From contig JAQDQK010000004.1 of NCBI GenBank assembly GCA_027658995.1, forward strand, positions 124,001-188,000: 64,000 nt of DNA. The letters run 5' to 3'. The stretch is from Propionibacteriaceae bacterium AM104-82. GTDB taxonomy: Bacteria > Actinomycetota > Actinomycetes > Propionibacteriales > Propionibacteriaceae. A program made the translations under genes and the position numbers. Shown here one piece after another: positions 24,772 to 35,837 of the stretch (its first letter is position 1; each line of letters starts with the position of its first letter). Below the pieces are notes generated by a model. The model saw nothing but the letters and a program-made list of their open reading frames with translations. It searched no databases and was not told the origin of the DNA.

Positions 24772-25991
24772 GCGAAGAGGAACCTGGCACGGACTCCCCG
24801 GCGGAGTCCCTCCCGGAAAAGGCGCCCAAGAAGCGGCCCCGCTTTCGTAGCGGGGCCGCTCGGGTACTCGGGGGCGCCGCACGCAGGGCCGGAAAGTTGC
24901 TCGCGCCCGAACCGGAGGTCCGGATCGAGCCGGTGCCGCCTGCCGAACCGCTGCCCCCCGAGCAGAAGCAGCGCTCGCCCTTCGCCGTAGGCTTCCTCGG
25001 CGCGGTCGGGGTGCTGGTGGCGCTGGCGCTCGCGCAGGCGGTGCTCACGGTCCAGAGCGTCCTGATCCTCGTCGTGCTCGCGATGTTCCTGGCGCTCGGG
25101 CTGAACCCCGCCGTCGAGTTCTTCACCAGGCGACGGGTCCCCCGGGGCTTCGCCGTCACGATCGTGACGCTCACACTGCTCGGCGTGATCGCCCTCGGGC
25201 TGACCGCGCTCGTGCCGGTGCTGACCGAGCAGACCACCCAGTTGACCCGCAACCTGCCGGGCCTGCTGCAGAACCTCGCCGACCACCCACAACTGCGCGA
25301 GTTCGAGGAGCGCTACCAGGTCGTCGAGAAGATCGAGTCGTTCATCACCTCGGGCAGCCGGATCAACAACCTCTTCGGCGGGCTGATGGGTGCGGGCAAA
25401 CTGGTCGCGAACCTGGTGTTCTCCGTCATCGTCACGCTGGTGCTGACCATCTACTTCCTGGCGTCGCTCCCCACCATCAAGGAGACGATCTACGCCTTCG
25501 CCCCCGCAAGCAAGCGGCCACGCGCCCGCTACCTGGCCGACGAGATCTTCCGCGGCGTGTCCGGCTACATCACCGGCATGTTCGTGATCGTCGCCGTCGC
25601 CTCGCTGTGCGCGTTCGTGTTCATGAACATCGCGGGCCTCGGCTCCTACTCCCTCGCGCTGGCCTTCGTGGTGGCGATGTTCTGCTTCATCCCGCTTGTC
25701 GGCTCATCGCTTGCGATGGTCTCGGTCGCGATCGTCGGGTTCGCCGTCGACCCCAACATCGGCATCGCCACTATCATCTACTTCCTGATCTACCAGCAGT
25801 TCGACGCCTACGTGCTCTACCCCAACGTGATGAAGCGCACCGTGAAGGTGCCGGGCGCCCTCGTGGTGCTTTCTGCCATCATCGGCGGCATGCTGTTCGG
25901 CGTCATCGGGGCCGTGATCGCGATCCCGACGACCGCCGCGGTGCTGCTGCTCTACCGGGAGATGGTGCGTCCCGCGTTGGACGCGTCCTAA
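24768..25991 (+). CDS. AI-2E family transporter (membrane permease)
   Basis: 407 aa. A Pro/Glu/Arg-rich cytoplasmic N-terminus (about 1-75) precedes seven to eight membrane helices. Conserved segments of the UPF0118/AI-2E family include PRARYLADEIFRGVSGYITG, FCFIPLVGSSLAM and the late IIGGMLFGVIGAVIAIPTTA. The family name comes from TqsA; the substrate cannot be assigned. Translationally coupled to the coiled-coil gene upstream. Confidence 0.85.
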   Translation: MSEEEPGTDSPAESLPEKAPKKRPRFRSGAARVLGGAARRAGKLLAPEPEVRIEPVPPAEPLPPEQKQRSPFAVGFLGAVGVLVALALAQAVLTVQSVLILVVLAMFLALGLNPAVEFFTRRRVPRGFAVTIVTLTLLGVIALGLTALVPVLTEQTTQLTRNLPGLLQNLADHPQLREFEERYQVVEKIESFITSGSRINNLFGGLMGAGKLVANLVFSVIVTLVLTIYFLASLPTIKETIYAFAPASKRPRARYLADEIFRGVSGYITGMFVIVAVASLCAFVFMNIAGLGSYSLALAFVVAMFCFIPLVGSSLAMVSVAIVGFAVDPNIGIATIIYFLIYQQFDAYVLYPNVMKRTVKVPGALVVLSAIIGGMLFGVIGAVIAIPTTAAVLLLYREMVRPALDAS

Positions 25992-26000
25992 CCGCGAAGG

Positions 26001-26015
26001 TAGGTTGTTCGGGTG
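26001..26015 (+). promoter_or_regulatory. -10 element for leaderless nucS start
   Basis: TAGGTT (26001-26006) ends 6 nt before GTG 26013, with no ribosome site. Confidence 0.55.
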
Positions 26016-26708
26016 CGTTTGGTGATTGCTCGGTGCCAGGTCGACTACGTGGGTCGGCTGACCGCCCATCTCCCCATGGCCACGCGGTTGATCCTCGTGA
26101 AGGCCGACGGGTCGGTGTCGGTGCATGCCGATGACCGCGCCTACAAGCCCCTGAACTGGATGAGCCCGCCCTGCACGCTCAGCGTCACCGAGCCCGAGGC
26201 TGACGCCGTCGAGGCCCTCGGCGTCACCGAGGTGTGGCAGGTGAAGTCGAAGGACGGCGACACGCTGCGGATCTCGCTTGCCGAGGTGCTGCACGACACC
26301 GCCCACGAACTCGGCATCGACCCCGGCCTCCAGAAGGACGGCGTCGAGGCCCACCTGCAGGTGCTGCTCGCCGAACACCCGGCGACGCTCGGCGACGGCC
26401 TCGCCCTCGTCCAGCGCGAGTACCTGACGCCGATCGGCCCGGTCGACCTGCTGCTGCGCGACACGGACGGCCGCTATGTCGCCGTCGAGGTCAAGCGCCG
26501 CGGCGAGATCGACGGCGTCGAGCAGTTGACGCGCTACCTGGAACTGATGAACCGGGACCCGGCCCTCTCCCCCGTCCGCGGCATCTTCGCGGGCCAGCAG
26601 ATCAAGCCCCAGGCGCGCACGCTTGCCGTCGATCGGGGCATCGAATGCCGCCTCATCGACTACGACGCGCTGCGCGGCATGGACAACGCGGACGAGCGGC
26701 TGTTCTGA
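26013..26708 (+). CDS. nucS: Mismatch-specific endonuclease NucS/EndoMS
   Basis: Performs non-canonical mismatch repair in actinobacteria lacking MutS/MutL, cutting both strands at mismatches and interacting with the beta clamp. 231 aa. The N-terminus [16 protein letters not shown] and [15 protein letters not shown] belong to the DNA-binding half. The RecB-like nuclease has [25 protein letters not shown] and LTRYLELM (about residues 143-182), giving the Asp/Glu/Lys catalytic set. The stop overlaps the next gene by 1 nt. Confidence 0.94.
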   Translation: MRLVIARCQVDYVGRLTAHLPMATRLILVKADGSVSVHADDRAYKPLNWMSPPCTLSVTEPEADAVEALGVTEVWQVKSKDGDTLRISLAEVLHDTAHELGIDPGLQKDGVEAHLQVLLAEHPATLGDGLALVQREYLTPIGPVDLLLRDTDGRYVAVEVKRRGEIDGVEQLTRYLELMNRDPALSPVRGIFAGQQIKPQARTLAVDRGIECRLIDYDALRGMDNADERLF

Positions 26709-26983
26709 TGGCCAAGCGCCCCTCCAAACACCTGCGGGCCCCTCGGCCGCTGCTGGCGGGCGGCTCGCAGCGACGCGTCCGCAAGGGCGGCGTCGACTAC
26801 ATCGTGCGCGACGTGCCAGCGCAGCGCTCCGAGAAGGAGTACCGCTGCCCCGGTTGCTCGCAGCGCGTCGCCCCAGGCACTGCCCACGTGGTGGTGTGGC
26901 CCGCGACGCCGCCGCTTGGCAACGACTCCGGCCTCGAGGTGCGCAGGCACTGGCACTCGCACTGCTGGAGCGTCGCGTCGTGA
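26708..26983 (+). CDS. Small zinc-ribbon protein downstream of nucS
   Basis: 91 aa. A basic N-terminal tail (residues 1-30) is followed by CPGCSQRVAPGTAHVVVW and HWHSHCW; the CxxC near residues 51-54 and the late His/Cys cluster look like one zinc site. Similar small proteins commonly follow nucS in actinobacteria, but their function is not known to me. Its ATG overlaps the nucS stop (TGATG) and its stop overlaps the hydrolase GTG, so it is part of a three-gene operon. Confidence 0.75.
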   Translation: MAKRPSKHLRAPRPLLAGGSQRRVRKGGVDYIVRDVPAQRSEKEYRCPGCSQRVAPGTAHVVVWPATPPLGNDSGLEVRRHWHSHCWSVAS

Positions 26984-27756
26984 ACCTGTACGAGGTCGTC
27001 ATCGGCTCGGGGCCGCGCCAGGTCGTCTTCCTGCACGGCCTGTTCGGGCAGGGCAAGAACTTCTCCTCCGTCGCGACTGCGCTTGCCGATGTCGCGACGT
27101 CGCACCTGGTCGACCTGCCCAACCACGGCCGCTCGCCGTGGACCGAGGAGTTCGACCTCGACGCCCAGGCCGATCTGGTCGCCGACTGGATCGCCGGACG
27201 CTTCGACGCCCCGGTCGCGCTGATCGGGCACTCGCTCGGCGGCAAGATCGCGATGCGGGTCGCGCTGCGTCGCCCCGAACTGATCGACCGGCTCATGGTG
27301 GTCGACATCTCCCCCGCGCGCAACGAGGCGGCGCAGTCGTTCGCCGCGTTGGTCGCCGCGCTGCGGCACCTCGACATCGACCACATCAAGAGCCGCACCG
27401 AGGCCGAACTGCTGCTCACCGACGAGATCCCCGACGCTGTGGTGCGGCGCTTCCTGCTGCAGAACCTGAGGCACAAGGGCCAGCACTGGTCCTGGGCCGC
27501 GAACCTCGACCTGCTGGGCGACTCGCTGCACGAGGTCGGCGGGTGGCGCACGATCGACGCAAGCTACGAGGGCCCCGTCTTCTGGGTCACCGGCGGGCTC
27601 TCACCCTACGTGCAGCCCGAGCACGTCCCGATCATGCGGGAACTGTTCCCGCGGATGTTCCAGATCACGCTGAAGCGCGCGGGCCACTGGGTGCACGCCG
27701 ACGACCCGGAGGCGTTCCTGGTGGTCTGCAGGCGCTTCCTCACCGACACCCGCTAG
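26980..27756 (+). CDS. Alpha/beta hydrolase
   Basis: 258 aa, cytoplasmic. Oxyanion-hole segment FLHGLFGQGKNFSS; nucleophile elbow GHSLGG near residues 82-87 with the Ser at about 84; catalytic His in the late GHWVHADDPEAF. The YbfF-like family hydrolyses short acyl esters or CoA esters; the substrate here is unknown. GTG 26980 overlaps the preceding stop (GTGA). The frame is open far upstream, but that part is a shadow of nucS and the zinc-ribbon gene. Confidence 0.85.
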   Translation: MNLYEVVIGSGPRQVVFLHGLFGQGKNFSSVATALADVATSHLVDLPNHGRSPWTEEFDLDAQADLVADWIAGRFDAPVALIGHSLGGKIAMRVALRRPELIDRLMVVDISPARNEAAQSFAALVAALRHLDIDHIKSRTEAELLLTDEIPDAVVRRFLLQNLRHKGQHWSWAANLDLLGDSLHEVGGWRTIDASYEGPVFWVTGGLSPYVQPEHVPIMRELFPRMFQITLKRAGHWVHADDPEAFLVVCRRFLTDTR

Positions 27757-27771
27757 CCGGGCCAGCGCAGG

Positions 27772-28431
27772 TCAGCCGAGGGACACCGACTCGATCTTGG
27801 CCTCGGCGATCGGGGAGGTCCCGTCGCCTGCGTCGACGCCCTGAGCGCCGATCCCGCCGACGACGTCGATGCCCGCCTGGTCCATCGTCCCGAAGACCGT
27901 ATAGTCCGGGTCGAGTTGGCTGTCGGCGTAGACGAGGAAGAACTGCGAGCCGCCGGTGTCCTTCGAGCCGCGGTTGGCCATCGCCACCGTGCCCGCCGGG
28001 TAGGTCAGCGACGGGTTGACCTCGTCGGGGATCGTATAGCCGGGGCCGCCCGTGCCGGTGGCGCTCGGGTCGCCGCACTGCAGCACGAAGATGCCGTAGT
28101 CGGTCAGCCGGTGGCAGACGGTGTCGTCGAAGTAGCCCTGCTCGGCGAGCGAGACGAACGAGTTGACGGTGCACGGCGCCTTCGCCCGGTCCATGGTGAT
28201 GGGGATCTCGCCCGCGGTGAGCTTCAGGGTCACCGTCACGACGCCCTCCTTGGGCGCGGTGGCCGAGGGCGGGTCGACGGCGCGGGCGGGCGATCCCTCC
28301 GACGGGTAGGAGCATTCGACCATCCCTGCGGGCACCTCGCCTCCGGCGGCGGACTTGTTCGCGTCGCTGCACGCGCTGAGGCCGAGCACGGTGACTGCGG
28401 CAAGGAGGAGGGGGAAGGCTCGTTTCTGCAC
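27772..28431 (-). CDS. Cyclophilin-type peptidyl-prolyl isomerase, lipoprotein
   Basis: 219 aa. Signal peptide ending in LGLSAC (lipid Cys at residue 21), then a cyclophilin domain (about 60-215). Conserved pieces are APCTVNSFVSLAEQGYFDDT, VAMANRGSKDTGGSQFFL and YTVFGTM. The usual FHR motif reads CHRL, so the catalytic Arg is kept. Extracytoplasmic folding factor anchored to the membrane. GTG 28431 has CAGAGT ending 6 nt upstream and no ribosome site. Convergent with the hydrolase gene. Confidence 0.9.
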   Translation of the reverse strand: MQKRAFPLLLAAVTVLGLSACSDANKSAAGGEVPAGMVECSYPSEGSPARAVDPPSATAPKEGVVTVTLKLTAGEIPITMDRAKAPCTVNSFVSLAEQGYFDDTVCHRLTDYGIFVLQCGDPSATGTGGPGYTIPDEVNPSLTYPAGTVAMANRGSKDTGGSQFFLVYADSQLDPDYTVFGTMDQAGIDVVGGIGAQGVDAGDGTSPIAEAKIESVSLG

Positions 28432-28501
28432 GCCCCAACTCTGTCACATCGCGGGCCGGCCACCGGTACGGGACTCGCCAGCCCGGCGGCATCGCAGCCA
28501 C

Positions 28502-28517
28502 TAGATTGGGGGTCATG
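28502..28517 (+). promoter_or_regulatory. -10 element for leaderless PduO-type gene
   Basis: TAGATT (28502-28507) ends 7 nt before ATG 28515. A TTG inside the hexamer (28506) is in frame but is rejected as the start for this reason. Confidence 0.55.
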
Positions 28518-29132
28518 GTCACTCTCTCCAAGATCTACACCCGCACCGGCGACGCAGGTACCACCCGGCTCTCCGACAACTCGGAGGTCGCCAAGACCGA
28601 CCTGCGCGTCGAGGCCTACGGCCACACGGACGAGGCGAACGCGGCGATCGGGGTCGCGGTCGCGCTCGGCGGCCTGCCCGACCGGATCGTCGAGATGCTC
28701 GCGCTGATCCGCAACGAGATCTTCGACGTCGGCGCCGACCTGTCGACGCCCAAGGACCCCGCGCCCAAGTGGCCGCCGCTGCGCATCGAGCAGCACTGCA
28801 TCGACCGCCTGGAGGGCTACTGCGACGAGTTGCAGGAGGACCTGCCGGTGCTGCGGAGCTTCATCCTCCCCGGAGGCACCCCCGCGGGCGCGCAACTGCA
28901 CGTCGCCCGGACCATCACGCGCAGGGCGGAGCGGGCAGCGTGGCGCTGCTACGAGGAGTTCGGCACCGACGAGGACGGCGGCATCAACCTGCTGGCAATC
29001 ACCTACCTCAACCGCCTCTCCGACCTGCTGTTCATCATGAGCCGCGTCGCCAACGGCACCGAGTCGGAGGTGCTGTGGGTGCAGGGCACCGACCGCGAGA
29101 GGCCGGCCAAGCGGTCCAGCGCCGCAGAGTGA
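28515..29132 (+). CDS. Cob(I)yrinic acid a,c-diamide adenosyltransferase, PduO type
   Basis: Adenosylates cob(I)alamin with ATP to give coenzyme B12. 205 aa. The N-terminal ATP-binding TRTGDAGTTRL (residues 7-17), the DEANAAIGVA helix, and the late ARTITRRAERA and YLNRLSDLLF motifs are diagnostic of PduO-type enzymes. Fits the propionate pathway implied by mce at 23126. Start ATG 28515 (MVTLSKIYTRTGD). Confidence 0.93.
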   Translation: MVTLSKIYTRTGDAGTTRLSDNSEVAKTDLRVEAYGHTDEANAAIGVAVALGGLPDRIVEMLALIRNEIFDVGADLSTPKDPAPKWPPLRIEQHCIDRLEGYCDELQEDLPVLRSFILPGGTPAGAQLHVARTITRRAERAAWRCYEEFGTDEDGGINLLAITYLNRLSDLLFIMSRVANGTESEVLWVQGTDRERPAKRSSAAE

Positions 29133-29144
29133 GGGCGCCGCGCC

Positions 29145-30200
29145 TCAGCGGGCAGCGGTGATCAGCGAGTCGACCCGATCGGCCACCTCTGCGGGGCTGA
29201 GGCGCGTGGTGTCGATGACGTCGGCCTCCGCGTCGAGCCAGGCGCGGGCAGCCTCGTAGCGGTCGATCGCGTCGAGCCTCCAGGGTGCGGCCTCGGACTC
29301 ACCCTGATCCTCCCGGATCCGGCGCTCCAGTTCGGTGCGGTCGGCGTGCAGCACGAGGTGCCGCTGCGCGATGCCCGCGAGTGAGACCCCCGCGAAGATC
29401 TCGCCTGCCCACTCCCGGTTCAGCAGGCTCATGGGGCACACCAGGTCGCAGCCGTAGTGCTCGACGAGTTGGATGGCGGTCTCGGCGACCAGCGCCCGCC
29501 ACGGCCGCAGCGACTGGTAGTCGCGGACCGGTTCCGGGATCACCCGACGCACCAGGTTGCCGACCAGTTCGGGGTCGAAGACCCGACGGTCCCGGCGCGC
29601 GAGCGCCGCAGCGAGCGTCGTCTTCCCGACGCCGAAGGGCCCGTTGAGCCACCAGATGACCGGGCCGACGCCCGCGGGAGCGGGTCCCGTTGCGGGGGCC
29701 GACGGCGCCGAGGCGGGCTCCGGCGGGGCCGACTGCAACTGCAGCGGGGTGCGACCGGTGGACCCGGACAACTGCAGGCCCGCCTGCTTGGCGATCTCCA
29801 CGCCGAGGCCGTCGAGCGTGTTGGCGAGCACATAGCCGTCGACGTCGGCCGAGAGCGCGTCGTGGATCGGCCCGCGGTGGTCGAGGCCCGCGTCGAGGTC
29901 GAACACCTCGGAGACGACGATCCGGGCGTTGGGGAACATCAGCCGGAACTGCCCGAGCGCCAGGTCGCTCACGCGTGGCGTGAGCACGACGTTGGCCGAT
30001 TCCGGCGCGACCCGGACGTCCAGCACCACGAAGTCCGACCCGAGCAGCGCGCCGAGCCGGGCACGCATCGACTCGTCGAGTTTGATGGCGGAGGCGACGA
30101 CGACGGGTCCGGGATGGGCTTGCACCGTCCCATCGAACCATCGACCAAGGTCCCTGCCGCGCCACCACGCCCATCCCGGATGCGCGAGGATGGCTGTCAT
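29145..30200 (-). CDS. Two-domain protein with C-terminal TmrB-like P-loop kinase domain
   Basis: 351 aa. Residues about 180-351 resemble TmrB-type P-loop proteins: IWWLNGPFGVGKTTLAAALA (Walker A), FDPELVGNLVRRVIP and a late DVIDTT. TmrB confers tunicamycin resistance in Bacillus. Residues 1-140 (starting MTAILAHPGWAWWRGRDLGR) form a domain I do not recognise, joined by a Pro/Ala-rich linker (about 148-175). The start codon shares the CATG at 30198-30201 with the ATG of the divergent M23 gene. Function in this organism is not known; kinase-like activity is inferred from the P-loop only. Confidence 0.7.
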   Translation of the reverse strand: MTAILAHPGWAWWRGRDLGRWFDGTVQAHPGPVVVASAIKLDESMRARLGALLGSDFVVLDVRVAPESANVVLTPRVSDLALGQFRLMFPNARIVVSEVFDLDAGLDHRGPIHDALSADVDGYVLANTLDGLGVEIAKQAGLQLSGSTGRTPLQLQSAPPEPASAPSAPATGPAPAGVGPVIWWLNGPFGVGKTTLAAALARRDRRVFDPELVGNLVRRVIPEPVRDYQSLRPWRALVAETAIQLVEHYGCDLVCPMSLLNREWAGEIFAGVSLAGIAQRHLVLHADRTELERRIREDQGESEAAPWRLDAIDRYEAARAWLDAEADVIDTTRLSPAEVADRVDSLITAAR

Positions 30201-30828
30201 GGACTCCCCCGTCGCCCTGCGGTTCCCGTTCACGGGGCGGTGGCGCGTCGAGAACAGCCCAGCCCGGCGGGTGCCGAGCCACGGGACCCGACTGTTCGGC
30301 ACCGCCTACGCGATCGACTTCGTCCGCGTCGACGACCGCGGCAGGTCCGCGCCCTGGACGCTGCGTTCCCTCCTGGCGACCGAGCCACCCGACCGGTTCG
30401 TCGGCTTCGGATCCCCGATCCTTGCGCCGCTGTCGGGCGAGGTGGTGCTCACCCACGACGGCGAGCCGGATCACGACGCCTACCGCTCGTTCCGCGCCCA
30501 ACTCGGCTACGCCGCGACGCAGGCCGCGCGGGTCAGGAGGGGCGCCGCGGCCATCGCGGGCAACCACGTGGTGATCCGTTCCGGAGACGTGTACGTGCTG
30601 CTGGCACACCTGAGGCGCGGCTCGCTCGCCGTGGAGGAGGGCCAGATCGTGGCGACCGGCGAGCGGCTCGGCGAGTGCGGCAACTCGGGCAACAGCACCG
30701 AACCGCACGTGCACGTCCAGGCCACCGACGGCCTCTACTGGGACACCTGCCGCGCGCTGCCCATCGCGTTCCAGCGGCGGGACGAGCCGCCGTGGCTGCC
30801 CGCAGAAAAAGAGGTCGTCGAGGCGTAG
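30199..30828 (+). CDS. M23-family peptidase-like protein, no signal peptide
   Basis: 209 aa. A LytM/M23-like core: GTAYAIDFVRVDD holds the first metal Asp, HVVIRSGDVYVLLAHLRRGS is the central strand pair, and GECGNSGNSTEPHVHVQ carries the HxH motif near residue 177. No signal peptide or membrane helix is seen, so an intracellular or non-peptidoglycan role is possible. GAGGA (30186-30190) lies 8 nt before ATG 30199; an alternative in-frame ATG is at 30190. Ends next to the convergent DUF2550 gene. Confidence 0.72.
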   Translation: MDSPVALRFPFTGRWRVENSPARRVPSHGTRLFGTAYAIDFVRVDDRGRSAPWTLRSLLATEPPDRFVGFGSPILAPLSGEVVLTHDGEPDHDAYRSFRAQLGYAATQAARVRRGAAAIAGNHVVIRSGDVYVLLAHLRRGSLAVEEGQIVATGERLGECGNSGNSTEPHVHVQATDGLYWDTCRALPIAFQRRDEPPWLPAEKEVVEA

Positions 30829-30829
30829 C

Positions 30830-31294
30830 TCAGTTGGGGTTCGGCGAGTCGGCGCTGCCGGGCAGGTAGTGGCTGCCGGGAGGGGCGGACTCGAGCCAAC
30901 TCATCAGCGCGAGGGCCTCGTCGCTCGCCATCGACAGCGCGCTCGTCGAGCCGGTCGCCTTGTCGCGCAGCGTCACGATGACCGACCCCTCGAACAGCGC
31001 GATCGCCTCGAGCCCCTGGGGTGTGCGCTGATGCACGTACGTCGTCCCGACGCGGGGGAAGACGTGCCGGGGCCGCAGGCTGAGCGAGAAGGCGCGGAAC
31101 CACTCCAACTGCTCGCGGCGGTACCTGGCGACACCCAGCACCCACGCAGGGCCCGGGACGTCTGGCACCTGGTAGGCGCAATCAAAAAGGCCGCCCTGGC
31201 CAGTGAGCCAGCGGCGGCGGAGATAGAGGGCGACGAAGGGCAGCATCACGACGGCGACGACGATGATCGTCACGGTCACGATCTGCCACGGCAT
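30830..31294 (-). CDS. DUF2550 family membrane-anchored protein
   Basis: 154 aa. One N-terminal membrane helix (about 4-24), an Arg-rich turn, then a compact soluble domain (RYRREQLEWFRAFSLSLRPR; later IALFEGSVIVTLRDKATG). Proteins of this type lie immediately downstream of atpC in many actinobacteria, as here. Function unknown. Separated from atpC by a terminator-like hairpin. Confidence 0.78.
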   Translation of the reverse strand: MPWQIVTVTIIVVAVVMLPFVALYLRRRWLTGQGGLFDCAYQVPDVPGPAWVLGVARYRREQLEWFRAFSLSLRPRHVFPRVGTTYVHQRTPQGLEAIALFEGSVIVTLRDKATGSTSALSMASDEALALMSWLESAPPGSHYLPGSADSPNPN

Positions 31295-31324
31295 GTTCCC
31301 TCACACCTCCCTTGCATATGATGC

Positions 31325-31358
31325 GCTCAGGGCAGCCCCCGAAGGGACCGCCCTGAGC
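31325..31358 (-). terminator. Terminator hairpin after atpC
   Basis: GCTCAGGGC (31325-31333) pairs with GCCCTGAGC (31350-31358), and the inner bases add further pairing around a GAA/TTC loop. It starts 9 nt beyond the atpC stop. No T tract. Confidence 0.65.
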
Positions 31359-31367
31359 AAAATGAGA

Positions 31368-31781
31368 TCAGCTTGTGTTCTTGACGGACTCTGCCGCCCT
31401 GATCTGTGCCTGCAGGATCCGCAGATGATGCAGCTCGTCGTCGTTCGCCTCGCCCTTGAGCGCCTTGTCCTCGAGGGTCGACGCGTGCTTGCGCGCCTCC
31501 TCGAGTCCGACCTCGTGACCGGGCTGGGCCATCTGGCTCAGCACCGACACGTGCCCGTGGGCGACGGAGATGAAGCCACCGTCGATCGCGATCGACTCGC
31601 TGCGACCGTCCGCCGTCACGACCTCGACGACGCCAGGCACGAGCAGCGCAAGCAGCGGCTCGTGACCCGGCAGGATGCCGATGTCGCCCTCGACGGTGCG
31701 CGCGATGACGTTGATGGCGTCGCCCGACCAGACCACACGGTCGGCCGAGACCACCTCAACTTCCAGCGGGGGACGCTCCAT
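31368..31781 (-). CDS. atpC: F1Fo ATP synthase epsilon subunit
   Basis: 137 aa. N-terminal beta-sandwich (PPLEVEVVSADRVVWSGDAI, residues 3-22; GDIGILPGHEPLLALL near 34) and the C-terminal two-helix domain (QPGHEVGLEEARKHA onward). Central-stalk subunit; the C-terminal helices modulate ATP hydrolysis. Last gene of the atp operon, 3 nt after atpD. Confidence 0.95.
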   Translation of the reverse strand: MERPPLEVEVVSADRVVWSGDAINVIARTVEGDIGILPGHEPLLALLVPGVVEVVTADGRSESIAIDGGFISVAHGHVSVLSQMAQPGHEVGLEEARKHASTLEDKALKGEANDDELHHLRILQAQIRAAESVKNTS

Positions 31782-31784
31782 GGA

Positions 31785-33239
<1,455 letters not shown>

Positions 33240-33244
33240 TTACC

Positions 33245-34174
33245 TCATTCGTTTCCGGCAGATTCGGCCAGCGCCGAGGCGCCACCGACGATTTCAGTGA
33301 TTTCTTGGGTGATCTCGGCCTGACGCGCCTGGTTGGCCTCGCGGGTCAGATCCTCGATCAGGGACTCCGCGTTGTCGGTCGCGGACTTCATCGCGCGCTG
33401 GCGGCTGGCCAGCTCCGAGGCCGCCGCCTGCAGCAGCGCCGTGTGGATGCGGTTCGCCACGAACATCGGGAGCAGCTGGTCGAGGACCGTCGCCGCGTCC
33501 GGCTCGAAGTCGTAGTACGGAAGCGACTCGATGCCATTGCCGTTCCCGTTGCCGTTGCCGCCGCCGGCGGGCGCGTCCTCCACGACCAGCGGAAGCAGCC
33601 GCACCGCGGTGGCCGTCTGCGTCAGCATGGACACGAAGCGGGTGCCGACGATGTGCAACTGGTCGACGCCGCCCTCCTCGGTGGGAAGCAGGAACTTCTC
33701 CAGCAGCACGTCCGCGATCTCCTTGGCGTGCTGAGAGGTGGGACGGTCCGAGAACCCGGTCCAGCGGTCCTCGATCGGGCGCTTACGGAAGTCGAGGTAG
33801 GCGACACCCTTCTGCCCGGTGACGTACTGGACGACCTCCTGACCCTCGGCGGCGAGCTTGGCATGCAACTGCTCCCCCGCCTTGATCACGTTGGTCGAGT
33901 ACGCACCGGCGAGACCACGGTCCGAGGTGATCAGCAGGATCGCCGAACGCTTCGGGTTCTCGACGTCGGTGAGCAGCGGGTGCTCGAGGTCGTGCACGCT
34001 GGCCAGCGCCGAGACGGCCTTGGTCAGCTCACGGGTGTACGGGGTCGCGGCCCGGACGGCCGACTGGGCCTTCAGGATCCGCGACGCCGCCACCAGTTCC
34101 ATGGCGCGGGTGATCTTCTTGGTCGTCGAAACGGAGTTTCGACGCTGCCGAAGCTCGCGCAGACTGCTTGCCAT
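33245..34174 (-). CDS. atpG: F1Fo ATP synthase gamma subunit
   Basis: 309 aa rotor subunit. N-terminal LRQRRNSVSTTKKITRAMEL and C-terminal NRIHTALLQAAASELASRQR form the coiled shaft. Between them, residues about 203-213 carry a Gly-Asn tandem tract (GGGNGNGNGNGIES), an insertion encoded by a hexanucleotide-like repeat at 33532-33570. Actinobacterial gamma subunits tend to carry insertions in this part; the tract itself looks recently expanded. Confidence 0.97.
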   Translation of the reverse strand: MASSLRELRQRRNSVSTTKKITRAMELVAASRILKAQSAVRAATPYTRELTKAVSALASVHDLEHPLLTDVENPKRSAILLITSDRGLAGAYSTNVIKAGEQLHAKLAAEGQEVVQYVTGQKGVAYLDFRKRPIEDRWTGFSDRPTSQHAKEIADVLLEKFLLPTEEGGVDQLHIVGTRFVSMLTQTATAVRLLPLVVEDAPAGGGNGNGNGNGIESLPYYDFEPDAATVLDQLLPMFVANRIHTALLQAAASELASRQRAMKSATDNAESLIEDLTREANQARQAEITQEITEIVGGASALAESAGNE

Positions 34175-34179
34175 GTGGC

Positions 34180-35817
<1,638 letters not shown>

Positions 35818-35837
35818 TGCGTCCTACTTTCTGATTC

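Noticed and set aside
26013..27756. Defence-island reading of nucS, the zinc-ribbon protein and the hydrolase
   Set aside because: nucS with this small zinc protein is a housekeeping mismatch-repair neighbourhood in actinobacteria; nothing else defence-like is nearby.
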